The translations under genes and the position numbers were made by a program. From Polynucleobacter sp. (GTDB lineage: Bacteria; Pseudomonadota; Gammaproteobacteria; Burkholderiales; Burkholderiaceae), in the NCBI RefSeq assembly GCF_030693775.1, contig NZ_JAUXZY010000005.1, forward strand, positions 62,001 to 126,000: a stretch of DNA of 64,000 bases, given 5' to 3'. Each line of letters starts with the position of its first letter. Within the stretch, counting starts at the first letter, position 1. The notes under the pieces were generated by a model. That model was not told the DNA's origin. It was given only the letters and a program-made list of their open reading frames with translations, and ran no database searches. Positions 11,341 through 20,731 of this stretch are shown here, piece after piece.

Positions 11341-12426
11341 TTAAGCGGCAGCCTTTTCTGGCTGCATAAAGGCATCGTAGTTTTGAATGCGGCGGCGCTC
11401 GACGCGCTCCATTAAGTTAATCACCCAAATCATGCGATCCTCAATTGAGCCTTCGTAATGGGCATGCGGATCATTGGGTAAAACGGCTTCTACCAAAAAC
11501 TGCAGTTCTGCAATGGGCTCGTGTATTGCGTTTAATTTAGGGCTGTAAATACCAGCCATCAGGGCCTGACCCATTAATAGCAATTTTTTGGAGAATGGCA
11601 CCACCGCACGGTGGTTAATGGAATTCATGCCCCGGCGCTCGACTTCGCGACCGATTTCGCAATAAATCAAACGCGCCGCTGAAATCGCCGCACGGCAATT
11701 GCGGGGCAACCCAGCAACTCCAGCAATTGAGCGCTGATACATGGCATCCGCAGTCTTTAATAAACGCGATACAACGGTACCAAGTGCCTCACTAAATACC
11801 GGATCCTGCAGCCAAGCATCAGGGTCAATTCCAGCCTCACGCATCCAGCTTCGGGGCAAATACAGGCGGCCATTGCGGGCATCCTCGCCCACATCGCGTG
11901 CAATATTAGTCAACTGCATGGCCAAACCCAGCTCACAAGCACGCTGCAGTACCACTGGATCGCGCACGCCCATGATGAGGGTCATCATGACCCCAACCGT
12001 AGAAGCAACGCGAGCGCCATAGGCCTGTAAATCATTAATAGTTTCATAACGACGGCCATCCCGATCCCACTCGAACCCCTCAATGAGGGCCTCCAGCAAA
12101 ATCTTCGGGATACCAAATCGCTCTACTACCAATGCGAGGGCACGATCTGCAGGTACATCAATCGGATCTTGCTTGTAAATTCGAGCGAGCCGCTCTTGGA
12201 TTTGGGGAATTACATCAGCGCTTGCATTCTGATCGTCTACCAAGTCATCCAATAGACGGCAGAAGGCATACAAAGCGGTTGCCGAACTCCGAATATTGCT
12301 GGGCAAAATTTTGGAGGCGGCAAAAAAGGATTTAGACCCATCTTTCATGAGCTCCGTGCAGGTACGCAAATCTAACTGAAAGCCAAATTCAGCGGTAATG
12401 GCACGGACGGTATTAAGTTGCTGCAT
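11341..12426 (-). CDS. crtB: Phytoene synthase CrtB
   Basis: CrtB condenses two geranylgeranyl diphosphates head to head to give phytoene. The 361-residue protein has both Asp-rich Mg-diphosphate sites of the squalene/phytoene synthase fold: RLLDDLVDD (about residues 57-65) and NIARDVGEDARNGRLYLP (about 172-189). The start overlaps the end of crtI by 14 bases, so crtI-crtB form a coupled pair at the end of the puf superoperon. It is convergent with crtC, leaving 28 bases between the stops. Confidence 0.95.
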   Translation of the reverse strand: MQQLNTVRAITAEFGFQLDLRTCTELMKDGSKSFFAASKILPSNIRSSATALYAFCRLLDDLVDDQNASADVIPQIQERLARIYKQDPIDVPADRALALVVERFGIPKILLEALIEGFEWDRDGRRYETINDLQAYGARVASTVGVMMTLIMGVRDPVVLQRACELGLAMQLTNIARDVGEDARNGRLYLPRSWMREAGIDPDAWLQDPVFSEALGTVVSRLLKTADAMYQRSIAGVAGLPRNCRAAISAARLIYCEIGREVERRGMNSINHRAVVPFSKKLLLMGQALMAGIYSPKLNAIHEPIAELQFLVEAVLPNDPHAHYEGSIEDRMIWVINLMERVERRRIQNYDAFMQPEKAAA

Positions 12427-13987
12427 GTCTGGCCTGATTTAGGTAGGTATTCACTACGGGCTCTATGACCGAATCCAATGCCTTAGCCGATGACAAAACA
12501 CCTGGAATGCCAGCGCCCGGATGGGTACTAGCGCCAACCATGTAAAGGCCAGGAATGTCTTCGCTGCGGTTGTGTGGCCTAAACCAAGCACTTTGCGTGA
12601 GCAATGGCTCAAGGCCAAATGCAGCTCCTTTGTGAGAGAGCAAACGATCTTTAAAGTCTTGCGGCGTCATCATGAATGACTCGGTGATATTGGCTTGCAA
12701 ATCTGGCATTACTGTACTTTCCAGCATGTTGGCGATGGCCTTGCGGTAGGACTCTGCTACCGTTTGCCAATCCGTTCCACTATCCAAATGGGGTACTGGA
12801 GAGAGAACATAAAACGTATCACAGCCCTCGGGTGCCATGGATGGATCGGTTGCTGTTGGCCGATGCAAATACAAACTAAAGTCTTTTGCTAGATGATGCT
12901 TTTTGAAAATATCATCCAGCAGCGTTTTATAGCGTTCGCCCAGCAGCATCATGTGATGGGGTATTTCAGGGTATTTCTTCTTGGTTCCGAAGTACCAAAC
13001 AAACAAGCTCATGGAGTACTTACCGTTATCGACCTTCTTATCCGTCCATACTTTGCGGTATTTGGCGTCGATTAAATTTTTATAGGTCCAAGCGGTATCG
13101 GCATTGGACACGACTAAATCGGAGTAGAGTACCTGGCCATTTTCTAAGGTAACGCCGGTGACGTGATTGTTTTCAATGTTTATTTTACGAACAGTCGAGT
13201 TATAGCGAACTTCAACGCCCTGCTCGTTCAGTAACTTCACAAGTCCCTGTATTAACTTACCCGTACCGCCCATGACTGAATGCACGCCCCATTTACGCTC
13301 TAGTGCATTAATGAGGGAATAGACTGCCGTTACCGAGAAGGGATTACCGCCAATCAACAGTGGGTGAAAACTCATTACCTCGCGCAGCTGTGGATTTTTA
13401 ATGTGCTTGGCAACTAAGGAATATAAATTATTCCAAGCGCGCATCTTAACCAGACTCGGAAAGGCCTTCGCCAGATCCCCCAAGCTCTGAAAGCAGAAAT
13501 CACCCAACTCCTCAAAACCCAATTTGTAGCATTTTTCCGCCTCTTCCAAAAAACGCTCATATCCGGGCAAATCGGATGGCTCAAATTTGGCTACCTCGGC
13601 TCGCATTTTTTCTGGGTCGCCGGTGTAATGGAAAATCCGCCCATCGGCAAAGCGAACTTGATAAAACGGATCCATTAAACGCAGATCGATGTCGTCCTTC
13701 ATGTTGCGACCACATAGGGCCCACAACTCTTCTAGCAGGAATGGAGCGGTGATAATCGTAGGGCCCGCATCAAAGGTATAGCCATTACGGCGATGCACAT
13801 AGGCACGGCCTCCGGGCGAATCAAGGCGCTCGAGGACCGTTACCTCATATCCTTTGACTGCGAGACGTATAGCGGCAGCCAAGCCGCCAAAGCCACTACC
13901 AATCACGATGGCCCGAGCCCCTGTTTTTTTGGCACCGCCTAAAACAGCCAGCTCGGGTATCTTAAAACGATCGACCTTTTGGTCCAT
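12413..13987 (-). CDS. crtI: Phytoene desaturase CrtI
   Basis: CrtI carries out successive FAD-dependent desaturations of phytoene to neurosporene or lycopene. The 524-residue protein has the dinucleotide-binding motif IVIGSGFGGLAAAIRLA (about residues 27-43), the GGRAYVHRRNGYTFDAGPTI segment and the C-terminal bacterial-type desaturase signature near GLYMVGASTHPGAGIPGVL. An SD-like GGAG precedes ATG 13,987. The number of desaturation steps cannot be read from sequence; the presence of crtA, C, D and F favours a three-step enzyme making neurosporene. It follows pufC by 51 bases. Confidence 0.96.
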   Translation of the reverse strand: MDQKVDRFKIPELAVLGGAKKTGARAIVIGSGFGGLAAAIRLAVKGYEVTVLERLDSPGGRAYVHRRNGYTFDAGPTIITAPFLLEELWALCGRNMKDDIDLRLMDPFYQVRFADGRIFHYTGDPEKMRAEVAKFEPSDLPGYERFLEEAEKCYKLGFEELGDFCFQSLGDLAKAFPSLVKMRAWNNLYSLVAKHIKNPQLREVMSFHPLLIGGNPFSVTAVYSLINALERKWGVHSVMGGTGKLIQGLVKLLNEQGVEVRYNSTVRKINIENNHVTGVTLENGQVLYSDLVVSNADTAWTYKNLIDAKYRKVWTDKKVDNGKYSMSLFVWYFGTKKKYPEIPHHMMLLGERYKTLLDDIFKKHHLAKDFSLYLHRPTATDPSMAPEGCDTFYVLSPVPHLDSGTDWQTVAESYRKAIANMLESTVMPDLQANITESFMMTPQDFKDRLLSHKGAAFGLEPLLTQSAWFRPHNRSEDIPGLYMVGASTHPGAGIPGVLSSAKALDSVIEPVVNTYLNQARHAAT

Positions 13988-14038
13988 CCCTACTCCTTCA
14001 TGATTGGCAGGACTTGAAAACCCAAGCCCACCTACTAC

Positions 14039-15079
14039 TTACTTCTGCTGCGCTACTGTGACGGGTTTTCCAGCCGGCGGTCCAACCAGGTATGGGTAGT
14101 CTTTCAACATACTTTTACCTAACAGCGGCTTATTTACACCTTGATGGCACGTCGCGCAATTGGCCTTCGCCACATCCCCATCAGGTCCTAAGCGGTGCGG
14201 TGGGAACATCCCCGTAATGGGCACAATGTAATTGCTATTGACGTCCTTCACCATCTGAATGCCATGCCATGCCTGAGCACGCTGTGGAGGGCTTTCTGTC
14301 CAGTCCGCAAAGGCCCTGGAGTTATGACAGTAGGTGCAATTGACGCCCAATGCATTCGATAGATGGGTCATTACCCCAAAGACCGATTCCGTTTCCTGAA
14401 TTGTTTTCACATGGCCTGTTGGTAAAGCGGTAGGTCCTGTAATCCGCGCCGCGCCTTTTCCGGCTAAGAAATAACTAGAAAAGGGTTGGTTTGGCAAAGA
14501 GGCATAGCCAACATTTGGTGAAGGCGCATTCTGTCCATTGCGATTACCCAGCATGCCACCCTTTTTCTTTTCGGCGGTATCAAACCAGACTTCTTTTGGT
14601 ACTGGATTACCGCGATGGCAGGTGTAGCACGTTACGCCCGTATCTTTGACGTGGGCATTCCAATTGGAATTAATCGCCTGCGTCATTTGAATCATCGTAC
14701 GTGCGACATTTTTGGTGTAGACCGAATCATCCGCAAAGTTCTGGACGTTATGGCAGTAACCACAACCTTCTTTTGGCGCAATCCAGGAAGTCATTGCGAC
14801 CATAAACGTAGTGAACTGTGCCTCACTGAGGTTACCCAGTACTTTTACGTTCTTGTAAACTGCACTTGCCTTGGGTCCATCCGCAGGAACGGGCACGCCT
14901 GGAGGCGCCACATTTTCAGCTGCTAGCTTTTCTTGGGTGCGGGGATTATTGATTTCCACCATCGCCGTACCGCGGAAACCAGTTTGCTTAGCATCAATCG
15001 GTGGTCGCTCACAGCCCGTTAATAGGACTGCCGAAGCAAGTCCTAAGGTGATCAGTAATTTATTCAATCCGGCTTTCAT
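14039..15079 (-). CDS. pufC: Photosynthetic reaction centre tetrahaem cytochrome subunit
   Basis: PufC is the periplasmic tetrahaem cytochrome c that re-reduces the photo-oxidised special pair. The 346-residue protein has a signal peptide ending in a lipobox (LLTGC, Cys23), implying a lipid anchor. It has exactly four CXXCH motifs, at residues 106-110, 151-155, 248-252 and 308-312. The ATG overlaps the pufM stop by one base (TAATG). The natural soluble donor would be HiPIP or cytochrome c; a HiPIP gene lies at 53,070 in the same window. Confidence 0.97.
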   Translation of the reverse strand: MKAGLNKLLITLGLASAVLLTGCERPPIDAKQTGFRGTAMVEINNPRTQEKLAAENVAPPGVPVPADGPKASAVYKNVKVLGNLSEAQFTTFMVAMTSWIAPKEGCGYCHNVQNFADDSVYTKNVARTMIQMTQAINSNWNAHVKDTGVTCYTCHRGNPVPKEVWFDTAEKKKGGMLGNRNGQNAPSPNVGYASLPNQPFSSYFLAGKGAARITGPTALPTGHVKTIQETESVFGVMTHLSNALGVNCTYCHNSRAFADWTESPPQRAQAWHGIQMVKDVNSNYIVPITGMFPPHRLGPDGDVAKANCATCHQGVNKPLLGKSMLKDYPYLVGPPAGKPVTVAQQK

Positions 15080-16080
15080 TATTTTGCTCCCTGAATAGCG
15101 GCAGGTGCCATCGGTGCACTGAGTGCTGGGTCGGCAACCACCTCAAAATAGGCGGGGTATGCCGGAGCAATGCCGTGTTTAACACCCCACAGATACCAGT
15201 TATCGACGACGGTACCTGTTAAGAGGATGCCAATACCACCGGTGATTGGGGTCAATACTGCAAACCACCAAGCCCAACGGTGAATCGATTCCATCGTCGC
15301 ATTAAATCCCATCGTCCAACGCCAGAAAAGACCCGCACGCTCAGAAGCAGTGCCGCGATCAACAATTTGCTCAATCTCACGCTCGCCACCAAAACGGCTG
15401 ACTGCCAGGATGGTTGCGCCGTGCATTGCAAAGAGCAATACCGAGCCATACAAGAACACAATCGACAGCATGTGGAAGGGGTTATAGAACAAATTACCAT
15501 AGCGAATGGAGAAGGCTGCAGTCCAATCGAGGTGCGAGAAGATGCCAAATGGAACTGCCTCACTCCAGCTGCCCATCAGCACAGGGCGAATCAAACCCAG
15601 AACCAGGAATAACCAAATGGCAGCGGCAAATGCCCAAGGCACATGCGTTCCCATGCCAAGCGCAATCGCGCGGCGATAGGTGCGATACCACCACAACATA
15701 ATTGAAATGGTCGTAAAGAGACCGGCGATTAACCACCAACCGCCCTCATTCATTGGCGGGAAGGTCAATCCATATTTAGGCGCAGGAGGATCCAGCGATA
15801 ACCAAAATAATTGGCGCACAAACTGAATGGGGTTCCAGTCCACTTGGGCCAGCATATTAAAACCAATCATCACGAATGCAGCCAAGCCAAACATCAGCGA
15901 TGCCAAGCCGAGTCGACCTAAGTAGATGGGCCCGAGTTGTGCATTGCCGATGAGGCCCATGAGGTAACTAAAGCCAAATACCTTAGTACGCTCGCGCATA
16001 TCGTATGCGTTGATTGGCACCCCATGACTAACGGGGCCAGTGACTTGTGTTTGGGTAAATAAATTTTGATATTCCATCAT
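15079..16080 (-). CDS. pufM: Photosynthetic reaction centre M subunit
   Basis: PufM forms the reaction-centre core with PufL and carries half of the special pair, the non-haem iron site and the QA pocket. Five membrane helices are expected for the 333 residues. Conserved histidine segments are [39 protein letters not shown] and [11 protein letters not shown]; the Glu-rich [13 protein letters not shown] loop fits the iron-carboxylate ligand region. Twin ATGs begin the gene, five bases after a GGAG. It is 11 bases downstream of pufL and overlaps pufC by one base. Confidence 0.98.
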   Translation of the reverse strand: MMEYQNLFTQTQVTGPVSHGVPINAYDMRERTKVFGFSYLMGLIGNAQLGPIYLGRLGLASLMFGLAAFVMIGFNMLAQVDWNPIQFVRQLFWLSLDPPAPKYGLTFPPMNEGGWWLIAGLFTTISIMLWWYRTYRRAIALGMGTHVPWAFAAAIWLFLVLGLIRPVLMGSWSEAVPFGIFSHLDWTAAFSIRYGNLFYNPFHMLSIVFLYGSVLLFAMHGATILAVSRFGGEREIEQIVDRGTASERAGLFWRWTMGFNATMESIHRWAWWFAVLTPITGGIGILLTGTVVDNWYLWGVKHGIAPAYPAYFEVVADPALSAPMAPAAIQGAK

Positions 16081-16091
16081 GTTCTCCGCTA

Positions 16092-16916
16092 TTAGCTCCA
16101 GATGGGCAAGTTAAGCCACCATGTCCACCATTCAGGCCATCCTTTAGTCCAGAATGGGCCGCTAATCACAATACAAACAGCACTCCAAAAGCCCGCTGCT
16201 AAGGCTAAAAATAAGCCGACACGATGGATACCTAAGGTACCCACGGAGTAACCCACGATGTCTCTGAAGAAGGTATCTTCATGCTCTGGCGTTCTTACGG
16301 TGTGGCCAGGCTGTGGATTGGTCGATGACAAAATCAAAGCGCCGTGCAAAGACAACGCCAGTGTTGTAGTAAAGAAAAAGGTAACCGCTAGCATGTGTGC
16401 TGGGTTGTAATGGAAATGCAAGTATTGATATCCAGTATTCGATACCCAATCCAAATGACTCAAGATGCCATACGGGAAACCATGGCCCCAAGCACCCATC
16501 AAGACTGGGCGAATGACCACGAGAGTGAAATAAGCAAAGATCGCCATACTAAAGGCGGCGGGAACATGGAGGCCCATGCCGAGCTTGCGGCAAATTTCAA
16601 CTTCCCGGAGTGCCCAGGATATAAAAGCGCCGAGAGCACAGATGGTAATGATTTGCCACAAACCGCCCTCCATCATCGGTGCCGGTCCCAAGCCATACTT
16701 GAGGTCGGGAGGGGCAATGTTTATTTGCCAGATATTCCAAACCCCAGATTGCGCAGCGCCCCACAGTATGAGAGCCGTTCCGAGGAAAGCGAAAAAGATG
16801 GTGGTGACACCAAAAAATCCAACATAGAATGGCCCAACCCAGAAATCAAAGAGATCTCCACCGATTAACGTGCCACCGCGTACGCGGTATTTCTTTTCAA
16901 AATTGAGCATAGCCAT
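16092..16916 (-). CDS. pufL: Photosynthetic reaction centre L subunit
   Basis: PufL pairs with PufM in the type-2 reaction centre. The 274-residue length and five hydrophobic helices are typical. Diagnostic segments are [20 protein letters not shown] at the N-terminus, [36 protein letters not shown] (special pair histidine region) and [11 protein letters not shown]. It is separated from pufA by 97 bases that contain two hairpins, matching the known processing and stability element between these genes in purple bacteria. Confidence 0.98.
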   Translation of the reverse strand: MAMLNFEKKYRVRGGTLIGGDLFDFWVGPFYVGFFGVTTIFFAFLGTALILWGAAQSGVWNIWQINIAPPDLKYGLGPAPMMEGGLWQIITICALGAFISWALREVEICRKLGMGLHVPAAFSMAIFAYFTLVVIRPVLMGAWGHGFPYGILSHLDWVSNTGYQYLHFHYNPAHMLAVTFFFTTTLALSLHGALILSSTNPQPGHTVRTPEHEDTFFRDIVGYSVGTLGIHRVGLFLALAAGFWSAVCIVISGPFWTKGWPEWWTWWLNLPIWS

Positions 16917-16933
16917 TTATGCACTCCTTACAA

Positions 16934-16951
16934 AACGAGACATCGCTCGTT
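16934..16951 (-). repeat. Small hairpin just upstream of pufL
   Basis: AACGAG and CTCGTT form a perfect six-base stem around a six-base loop, ending 17 bases before the pufL ATG at 16,916. It may affect mRNA processing or pufL translation. It is too short to be called a terminator and has no T-tract. Confidence 0.45.
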
Positions 16952-16965
16952 CTTAATTAATCTGC

Positions 16966-17001
16966 CGTAAGCAGGTAACTATCGCTAGGTACCCACTTAC
17001 G
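16966..17001 (-). repeat. pufA-pufL intercistronic hairpin
   Basis: The arms CGTAAG and CTTACG enclose a symmetric CA/CA internal mismatch, a second stem GGTA/TACC and a 12-base loop. The structure begins 12 bases after the pufA stop. Hairpins at this place are known in Rhodobacter to protect the upstream puf light-harvesting mRNA from 3' decay and so raise LH1 over reaction-centre expression. The same role here is inferred from position. Confidence 0.6.
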
Positions 17002-17013
17002 CCGGTACAACAA

Positions 17014-17190
17014 TTACTTCTTGGAAGCTGCAACCGCAGCTTTGTACTCCGCTTGACTCAAGCCATCGAGCCATTTGTACTGAGTGGTGCTCAATAGAAT
17101 CAAATGAATCATTGCGGCCAAAGCAAAGAGAAAAACGCCCTGCGCAACCATCGCGCGTAGTGGGTCGTATAGTTTCCAAATTCTCCACAT
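17014..17190 (-). CDS. pufA: Light-harvesting 1 (B870) alpha polypeptide
   Basis: PufA is the alpha polypeptide of the LH1 ring around the reaction centre. The 58-residue protein opens with [19 protein letters not shown], typical of LH1 alpha. His29 (AAMIHLILL) would ligate bacteriochlorophyll a, and Trp40, eleven residues later, fits the Trp that hydrogen-bonds B870 acetyl groups. An SD sequence (AGGAG) overlaps the stop of the preceding 73-codon gene, only 10 bases upstream. A 63-codon ORF in another frame covers the same bases and is a shadow. Confidence 0.95.
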   Translation of the reverse strand: MWRIWKLYDPLRAMVAQGVFLFALAAMIHLILLSTTQYKWLDGLSQAEYKAAVAASKK

Positions 17191-17200
17191 AATGTTTCTC

Positions 17201-17422
17201 CTAATTTAAGTAAGACATAAAGCTATAAACGCCGCTTTCGACAGTCTTAAAAAATGATGCGCCGTCTGAGCTTCCAAACAGCCAGCTTTTTTGAGATGCC
17301 GGTAAAACGATCGTTAACAAGGCAACTCCAAAGATCACTACATAACTAATCAAAAAAATAAGCTTGAATGACAGTCTGTCATTCACCAAATTTTTATTAA
17401 CAACTTCTGTATTTATCTTCAT
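17201..17422 (-). CDS. Unassigned single-span membrane protein between pufB and pufA
   Basis: I do not recognise this 73-residue protein with certainty. It has a polar N-terminus (about 1-17, including NKNLVNDR), one strong membrane helix ([22 protein letters not shown], about 19-40) and a polar C-terminal tail. No histidine exists, so it is not an LH1 polypeptide. A good SD (GAGGTG) precedes ATG 17,422. Its stop lies 10 bases before pufA and overlaps the pufA SD, so it is almost surely translated with puf. Size and topology resemble PufQ, normally placed between bchZ and pufB, or small RC-LH1 polypeptides such as PufX; sequence alone does not settle this. Confidence 0.8.
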   Translation of the reverse strand: MKINTEVVNKNLVNDRLSFKLIFLISYVVIFGVALLTIVLPASQKSWLFGSSDGASFFKTVESGVYSFMSYLN

Positions 17423-17466
17423 GATTCACCTCTTCACTTTATTTTCTAAAACTTAATTACTGCTAC

Positions 17467-17613
17467 TTAAAAAAACCATGGACGCCACGCCCATACGAGG
17501 ATGTGCGCAACGACTGCGATAGCAGCAAATCCGAGAAGACCTTGCACATAAAATGCATGGAATTCTTGAGCCTCTGCATCGGTAAGCCCAGATATAGATC
17601 TGTTTTCACTCAT
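17467..17613 (-). CDS. pufB: Light-harvesting 1 (B870) beta polypeptide
   Basis: PufB is the beta polypeptide of LH1. The 48-residue protein reads [18 protein letters not shown] at residues 8-25, with conserved His19, followed by one membrane helix with His37 ([14 protein letters not shown]), the bacteriochlorophyll ligand, and the typical WAWRPW end. It is too short for ordinary ORF calling. It follows bchZ and a possible small ORF, and is separated from pufA by the 73-codon gene, which is not the usual pufBA arrangement. Confidence 0.95.
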   Translation of the reverse strand: MSENRSISGLTDAEAQEFHAFYVQGLLGFAAIAVVAHILVWAWRPWFF

Positions 17614-17740
17614 GATGAATACTCCTTAAGACTGACCTTGCGGTCTTTTCTACATCACCCCTGTAGATTTGGGGATACGGCATGGTGGTGCCATATTCGG
17701 GCTGCCCTAACATCAGGCAAATGGGTTGCGACTTCATCAT
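17606..17740 (-). CDS. Possible 44-codon ORF linking bchZ to pufB
   Basis: An open frame starts with ATG overlapping the bchZ stop (ATGATG around 17,735-17,740) and ends 8 bases inside pufB. The translation ([18 protein letters not shown]... to ...SVLRSIHHE) shows no membrane helix and no family I recognise. Its position matches where pufQ begins in Rhodobacter, but the protein does not look like PufQ. It could be a chance frame, or a leader that couples bchZ and pufB translation. Confidence 0.25.
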   Translation of the reverse strand: MMKSQPICLMLGQPEYGTTMPYPQIYRGDVEKTARSVLRSIHHE

Positions 17741-19197
17741 GCTGTCTCCATTACGCCAAGTGACGTTTTGGATTTATTCACACAATCTACGGTGACTCGC
17801 TCTAGATTTCCGCTGCGAGCTTCACGCTCAGACATGTCACGCAGGCGCTTTGCTACGGAGATCTGGGTTAAAACCGGCTGACCGCTTATTAAGCGATTCA
17901 GTAACAACTGGGCCTCAACATCCCAAGGCATTGCATGGATGGCTGTTTGCAAGCGGGCTGGGGTAGGATCTACCTTATCCATTTCAGTACCCAAGGGCAG
18001 AATGTGAAAGAGTGCATCAAACAGCGCATTACATACTTCTTGAATTAAGTACGCTGCGCCTGAATAGCCCATATATGGGGTTCCGGTATGCCGACGAATA
18101 ATGGCGCCTGGGAACGATGCAGGAATGTAGGAGCAACGTGCATTGACTTCGCTTGCATACATGCGCTCGTTGTAACTTCCAAACAAAACGAGTGGTGTTT
18201 TCTTTTGCACTAAATCGCGAATTGCGCTGTTGTCTGTTTTTTGACCTGGCATTCTGGATACAGCAAAGTTACAAGGCAGGCCCATTTCAGTTTCTAAGAA
18301 ATGGCTAACACCGCGGGTGTAGGTTTCGTTTGCAACAATTCCAAAGCTCGCGGTACCAAAGAAGTCCTGGGTAACTGAGCGCCAGAGATCCCAAACTGGT
18401 TTGAGGGTAGTATTTTTTTCTTGGGCAATGAACGGCTCTGGATCAAGACCCGTTAATTCACCCAACTTACGCAAAAATGCAGTGGTTGAATGCATCCCAA
18501 TTGGCGCTTGTAAGTAAGGGCGCTCTAAGGTCTCGCAAAGCAAACGGCCAAACTCGCGGTACATGCAAATGTTCACATCGGAATCAGCCAACTTCTCTAC
18601 ATCGGCCAAATGACTGCTGAGCGGGAACACCATATTGATTTGGGCGCCAATGCCCTCAACCAGACGCTTAATTTCTGCCAGATCGCTGTATAAATTGAAT
18701 GTGCCGTAAGCCGGTCCAATGATATTCACCATTGGCTTTTCGCCAGCTTTGCGCTCTGGTCGCGCTGGTATTTTCTTTAAACCGTATTCCGTCCATAACC
18801 AGTTCATCGCCCGGTTAGCGCACTGCCACTGGTCTTCATCAATGGTTCTAGGCAAGAAGCGCTTAATCCCGGTTCCTTCTGGAGTAACGCCGCCGCCAAT
18901 CATTTCAGCGATTGAGCCTGTTACTACTACTGCAGGCAAATCAGGATCAAGCACTTTATGTGCCCGTTTCATTGACTCTTCCGTACCTTCGCGACCCAAT
19001 TGTTCTTCAGCCAACCCCGTCACAACGATTGGCAGCTCATGTGGTGGCAGGGCATCGGTGTAATGCAATACCGATGTCACTGGCAGGTTTTCACAACCAA
19101 CCGGACCGTCAATCACCACCTGCAAACCCTTGATGGCAGTAAACACATATACAGCGCCCCAATAGCCGCCAGCACGATCGTGGTCAAGAACTAGCAT
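17737..19197 (-). CDS. bchZ: Chlorophyllide a reductase subunit Z
   Basis: BchZ with BchY forms the catalytic component of chlorophyllide a reductase, the nitrogenase-like enzyme that reduces ring B to the bacteriochlorin. The 486-residue protein opens with [19 protein letters not shown] and has conserved segments [20 protein letters not shown] and [21 protein letters not shown]. The ATG overlaps the bchY stop by one base. The 3' end leads straight into the puf genes, so puf transcripts probably include read-through from bchCXYZ. Confidence 0.96.
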   Translation of the reverse strand: MLVLDHDRAGGYWGAVYVFTAIKGLQVVIDGPVGCENLPVTSVLHYTDALPPHELPIVVTGLAEEQLGREGTEESMKRAHKVLDPDLPAVVVTGSIAEMIGGGVTPEGTGIKRFLPRTIDEDQWQCANRAMNWLWTEYGLKKIPARPERKAGEKPMVNIIGPAYGTFNLYSDLAEIKRLVEGIGAQINMVFPLSSHLADVEKLADSDVNICMYREFGRLLCETLERPYLQAPIGMHSTTAFLRKLGELTGLDPEPFIAQEKNTTLKPVWDLWRSVTQDFFGTASFGIVANETYTRGVSHFLETEMGLPCNFAVSRMPGQKTDNSAIRDLVQKKTPLVLFGSYNERMYASEVNARCSYIPASFPGAIIRRHTGTPYMGYSGAAYLIQEVCNALFDALFHILPLGTEMDKVDPTPARLQTAIHAMPWDVEAQLLLNRLISGQPVLTQISVAKRLRDMSEREARSGNLERVTVDCVNKSKTSLGVMETA

Positions 19198-20720
19198 TAG
19201 CCCATCTCCTCTGCTTTGCGCTTCTTCTGGGCTTTTTCGTTGCGGCGGCGAGTCTCTGCGCGGAAATCGGGGTGATCAACCGGTACGGCATCCCAGACCC
19301 CAGCGGAGTAACCTGTGCCAACACCCTCGAAAAATTCCTTCATGGTGTCAAAACGCGCCTGATTGCCAAGTGCTGAATTAATCACCTGCGCGAGCGAACC
19401 GGCTCCAGCGGCGCCCATGAGCGGCCGAGCTGAAATCAAGTTCGTGAAATACAGCGATGGTATTGCTGCTTCTTTTGCTTTTTGCACAATCGGTGTTGTG
19501 CCAATGACTAAGTCTGGCTTGAACTCATGCATCGCTGCCACATCTTGCTCAAGCGAAGCGCGGTACTGCACATGTACGCCGCGTGACTCCAGCCAGTCTT
19601 GATCGGCACTACTCCAAATGGTCTTAGGACAGGCTGTGCCGACGTATTTCACTTCGGCACCGCTTTCGATTAACAAACGCGCCACTAAAAGCTCGGAGCC
19701 CTCATAGCCGCTCATCGTAATCCGGCCTTTAATTGGCTTCGCTGCTAATGCGGCTTTGATCAATGGCAAGAATTTATCTTTTGAAATGCCTACTTTGGAT
19801 TGTGGAATGCCGCAAGCCTCACCAATCGAATCCAGCCAGGCTGCTGTACCCTCGTAGCCGATTGGGGCTGAGCCGACAATCGTTCTGCCGGCGGCTTCAA
19901 ACTCCCGAATACTCGCGGTATAAAACGGATGGATGGCTGCCACTACTTTTGAGTCCAATGCTTGATAGAGTTCACGCCATTCGCGGGTTGGCACAACTGG
20001 CCCTACTGCCAAGCCCATGGGATCAAGCATCATGCCAATTCCAACGGGATCGACCGGGAACATTTCACCCAGTAAGGTGATGGTTGGCTTATCGGATACA
20101 CCATTGCGTGGCGCAGATACAGGACCCGACTCTGCTTCGCCCCGAGCGTAACGGAGCATGGCGCTGGCCAATACGTCTTTCGCTTCTGCATGGGTTGGCA
20201 CGCCAAATCCAGGCACATCGATACCAATGATGCGAACACCATTGATTTCTTTTGGTAGGAGCTGTAGAGGTACGCCGCTAGCCGTTGGTACGCAGAGATT
20301 AATAATCACAATCGCGTCGTACAGCTCGGGATTGGCTTCTTTGTAAACGGCATCCCGAATGTCTTCGAACAGCTTTCCTGTGACTAAGCTCTCCGAATTA
20401 AATGGAACATAACCGACGCTGCGCCGTGCGCCGTAAAAGTGGGATGTGAAGGTTAAGCCATAAACGCAGCATGCAGATCCAGAAAGGATGGTGGCAGTCC
20501 GGCGCATACGCAGACCCACTCGCAATGATCCAAATGCTGGGCACATGCTTTGCGGCTGATCATGTGGACCTTTTGGATAATCTTGTGCGTACTGCCCCAA
20601 AATCTCGCTTTTATTGGATGCCTGCGCAGCTGCTAATAATTTTTCTGCACCAGAATGGCAGCCAAGACCATCCTGAGCTACTGCCTCAGCTTGGATTGGG
20701 ATTATTTTGGATTGGCTCAT
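19197..20720 (-). CDS. bchY: Chlorophyllide a reductase subunit Y
   Basis: BchY is the partner of BchZ in chlorophyllide a reductase. The 507-residue protein has a Cys-rich N-terminal region ([19 protein letters not shown], then [21 protein letters not shown]) that supplies cluster ligands, and a C-terminal basic tail ([15 protein letters not shown]). It lies 11 bases after bchX and overlaps bchZ by one base. Confidence 0.96.
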   Translation of the reverse strand: MSQSKIIPIQAEAVAQDGLGCHSGAEKLLAAAQASNKSEILGQYAQDYPKGPHDQPQSMCPAFGSLRVGLRMRRTATILSGSACCVYGLTFTSHFYGARRSVGYVPFNSESLVTGKLFEDIRDAVYKEANPELYDAIVIINLCVPTASGVPLQLLPKEINGVRIIGIDVPGFGVPTHAEAKDVLASAMLRYARGEAESGPVSAPRNGVSDKPTITLLGEMFPVDPVGIGMMLDPMGLAVGPVVPTREWRELYQALDSKVVAAIHPFYTASIREFEAAGRTIVGSAPIGYEGTAAWLDSIGEACGIPQSKVGISKDKFLPLIKAALAAKPIKGRITMSGYEGSELLVARLLIESGAEVKYVGTACPKTIWSSADQDWLESRGVHVQYRASLEQDVAAMHEFKPDLVIGTTPIVQKAKEAAIPSLYFTNLISARPLMGAAGAGSLAQVINSALGNQARFDTMKEFFEGVGTGYSAGVWDAVPVDHPDFRAETRRRNEKAQKKRKAEEMG

Positions 20721-20731
20721 GGTATTGATCT

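Noticed and set aside
16395..16868. 157-codon plus-strand ORF
   Set aside because: It is antisense to pufL and has no family character; the pufL frame is unambiguous.
16997..17188. 63-codon minus-strand ORF
   Set aside because: It is an off-frame reading of pufA; the pufA frame has the SD, LH1 alpha sequence and His ligand.
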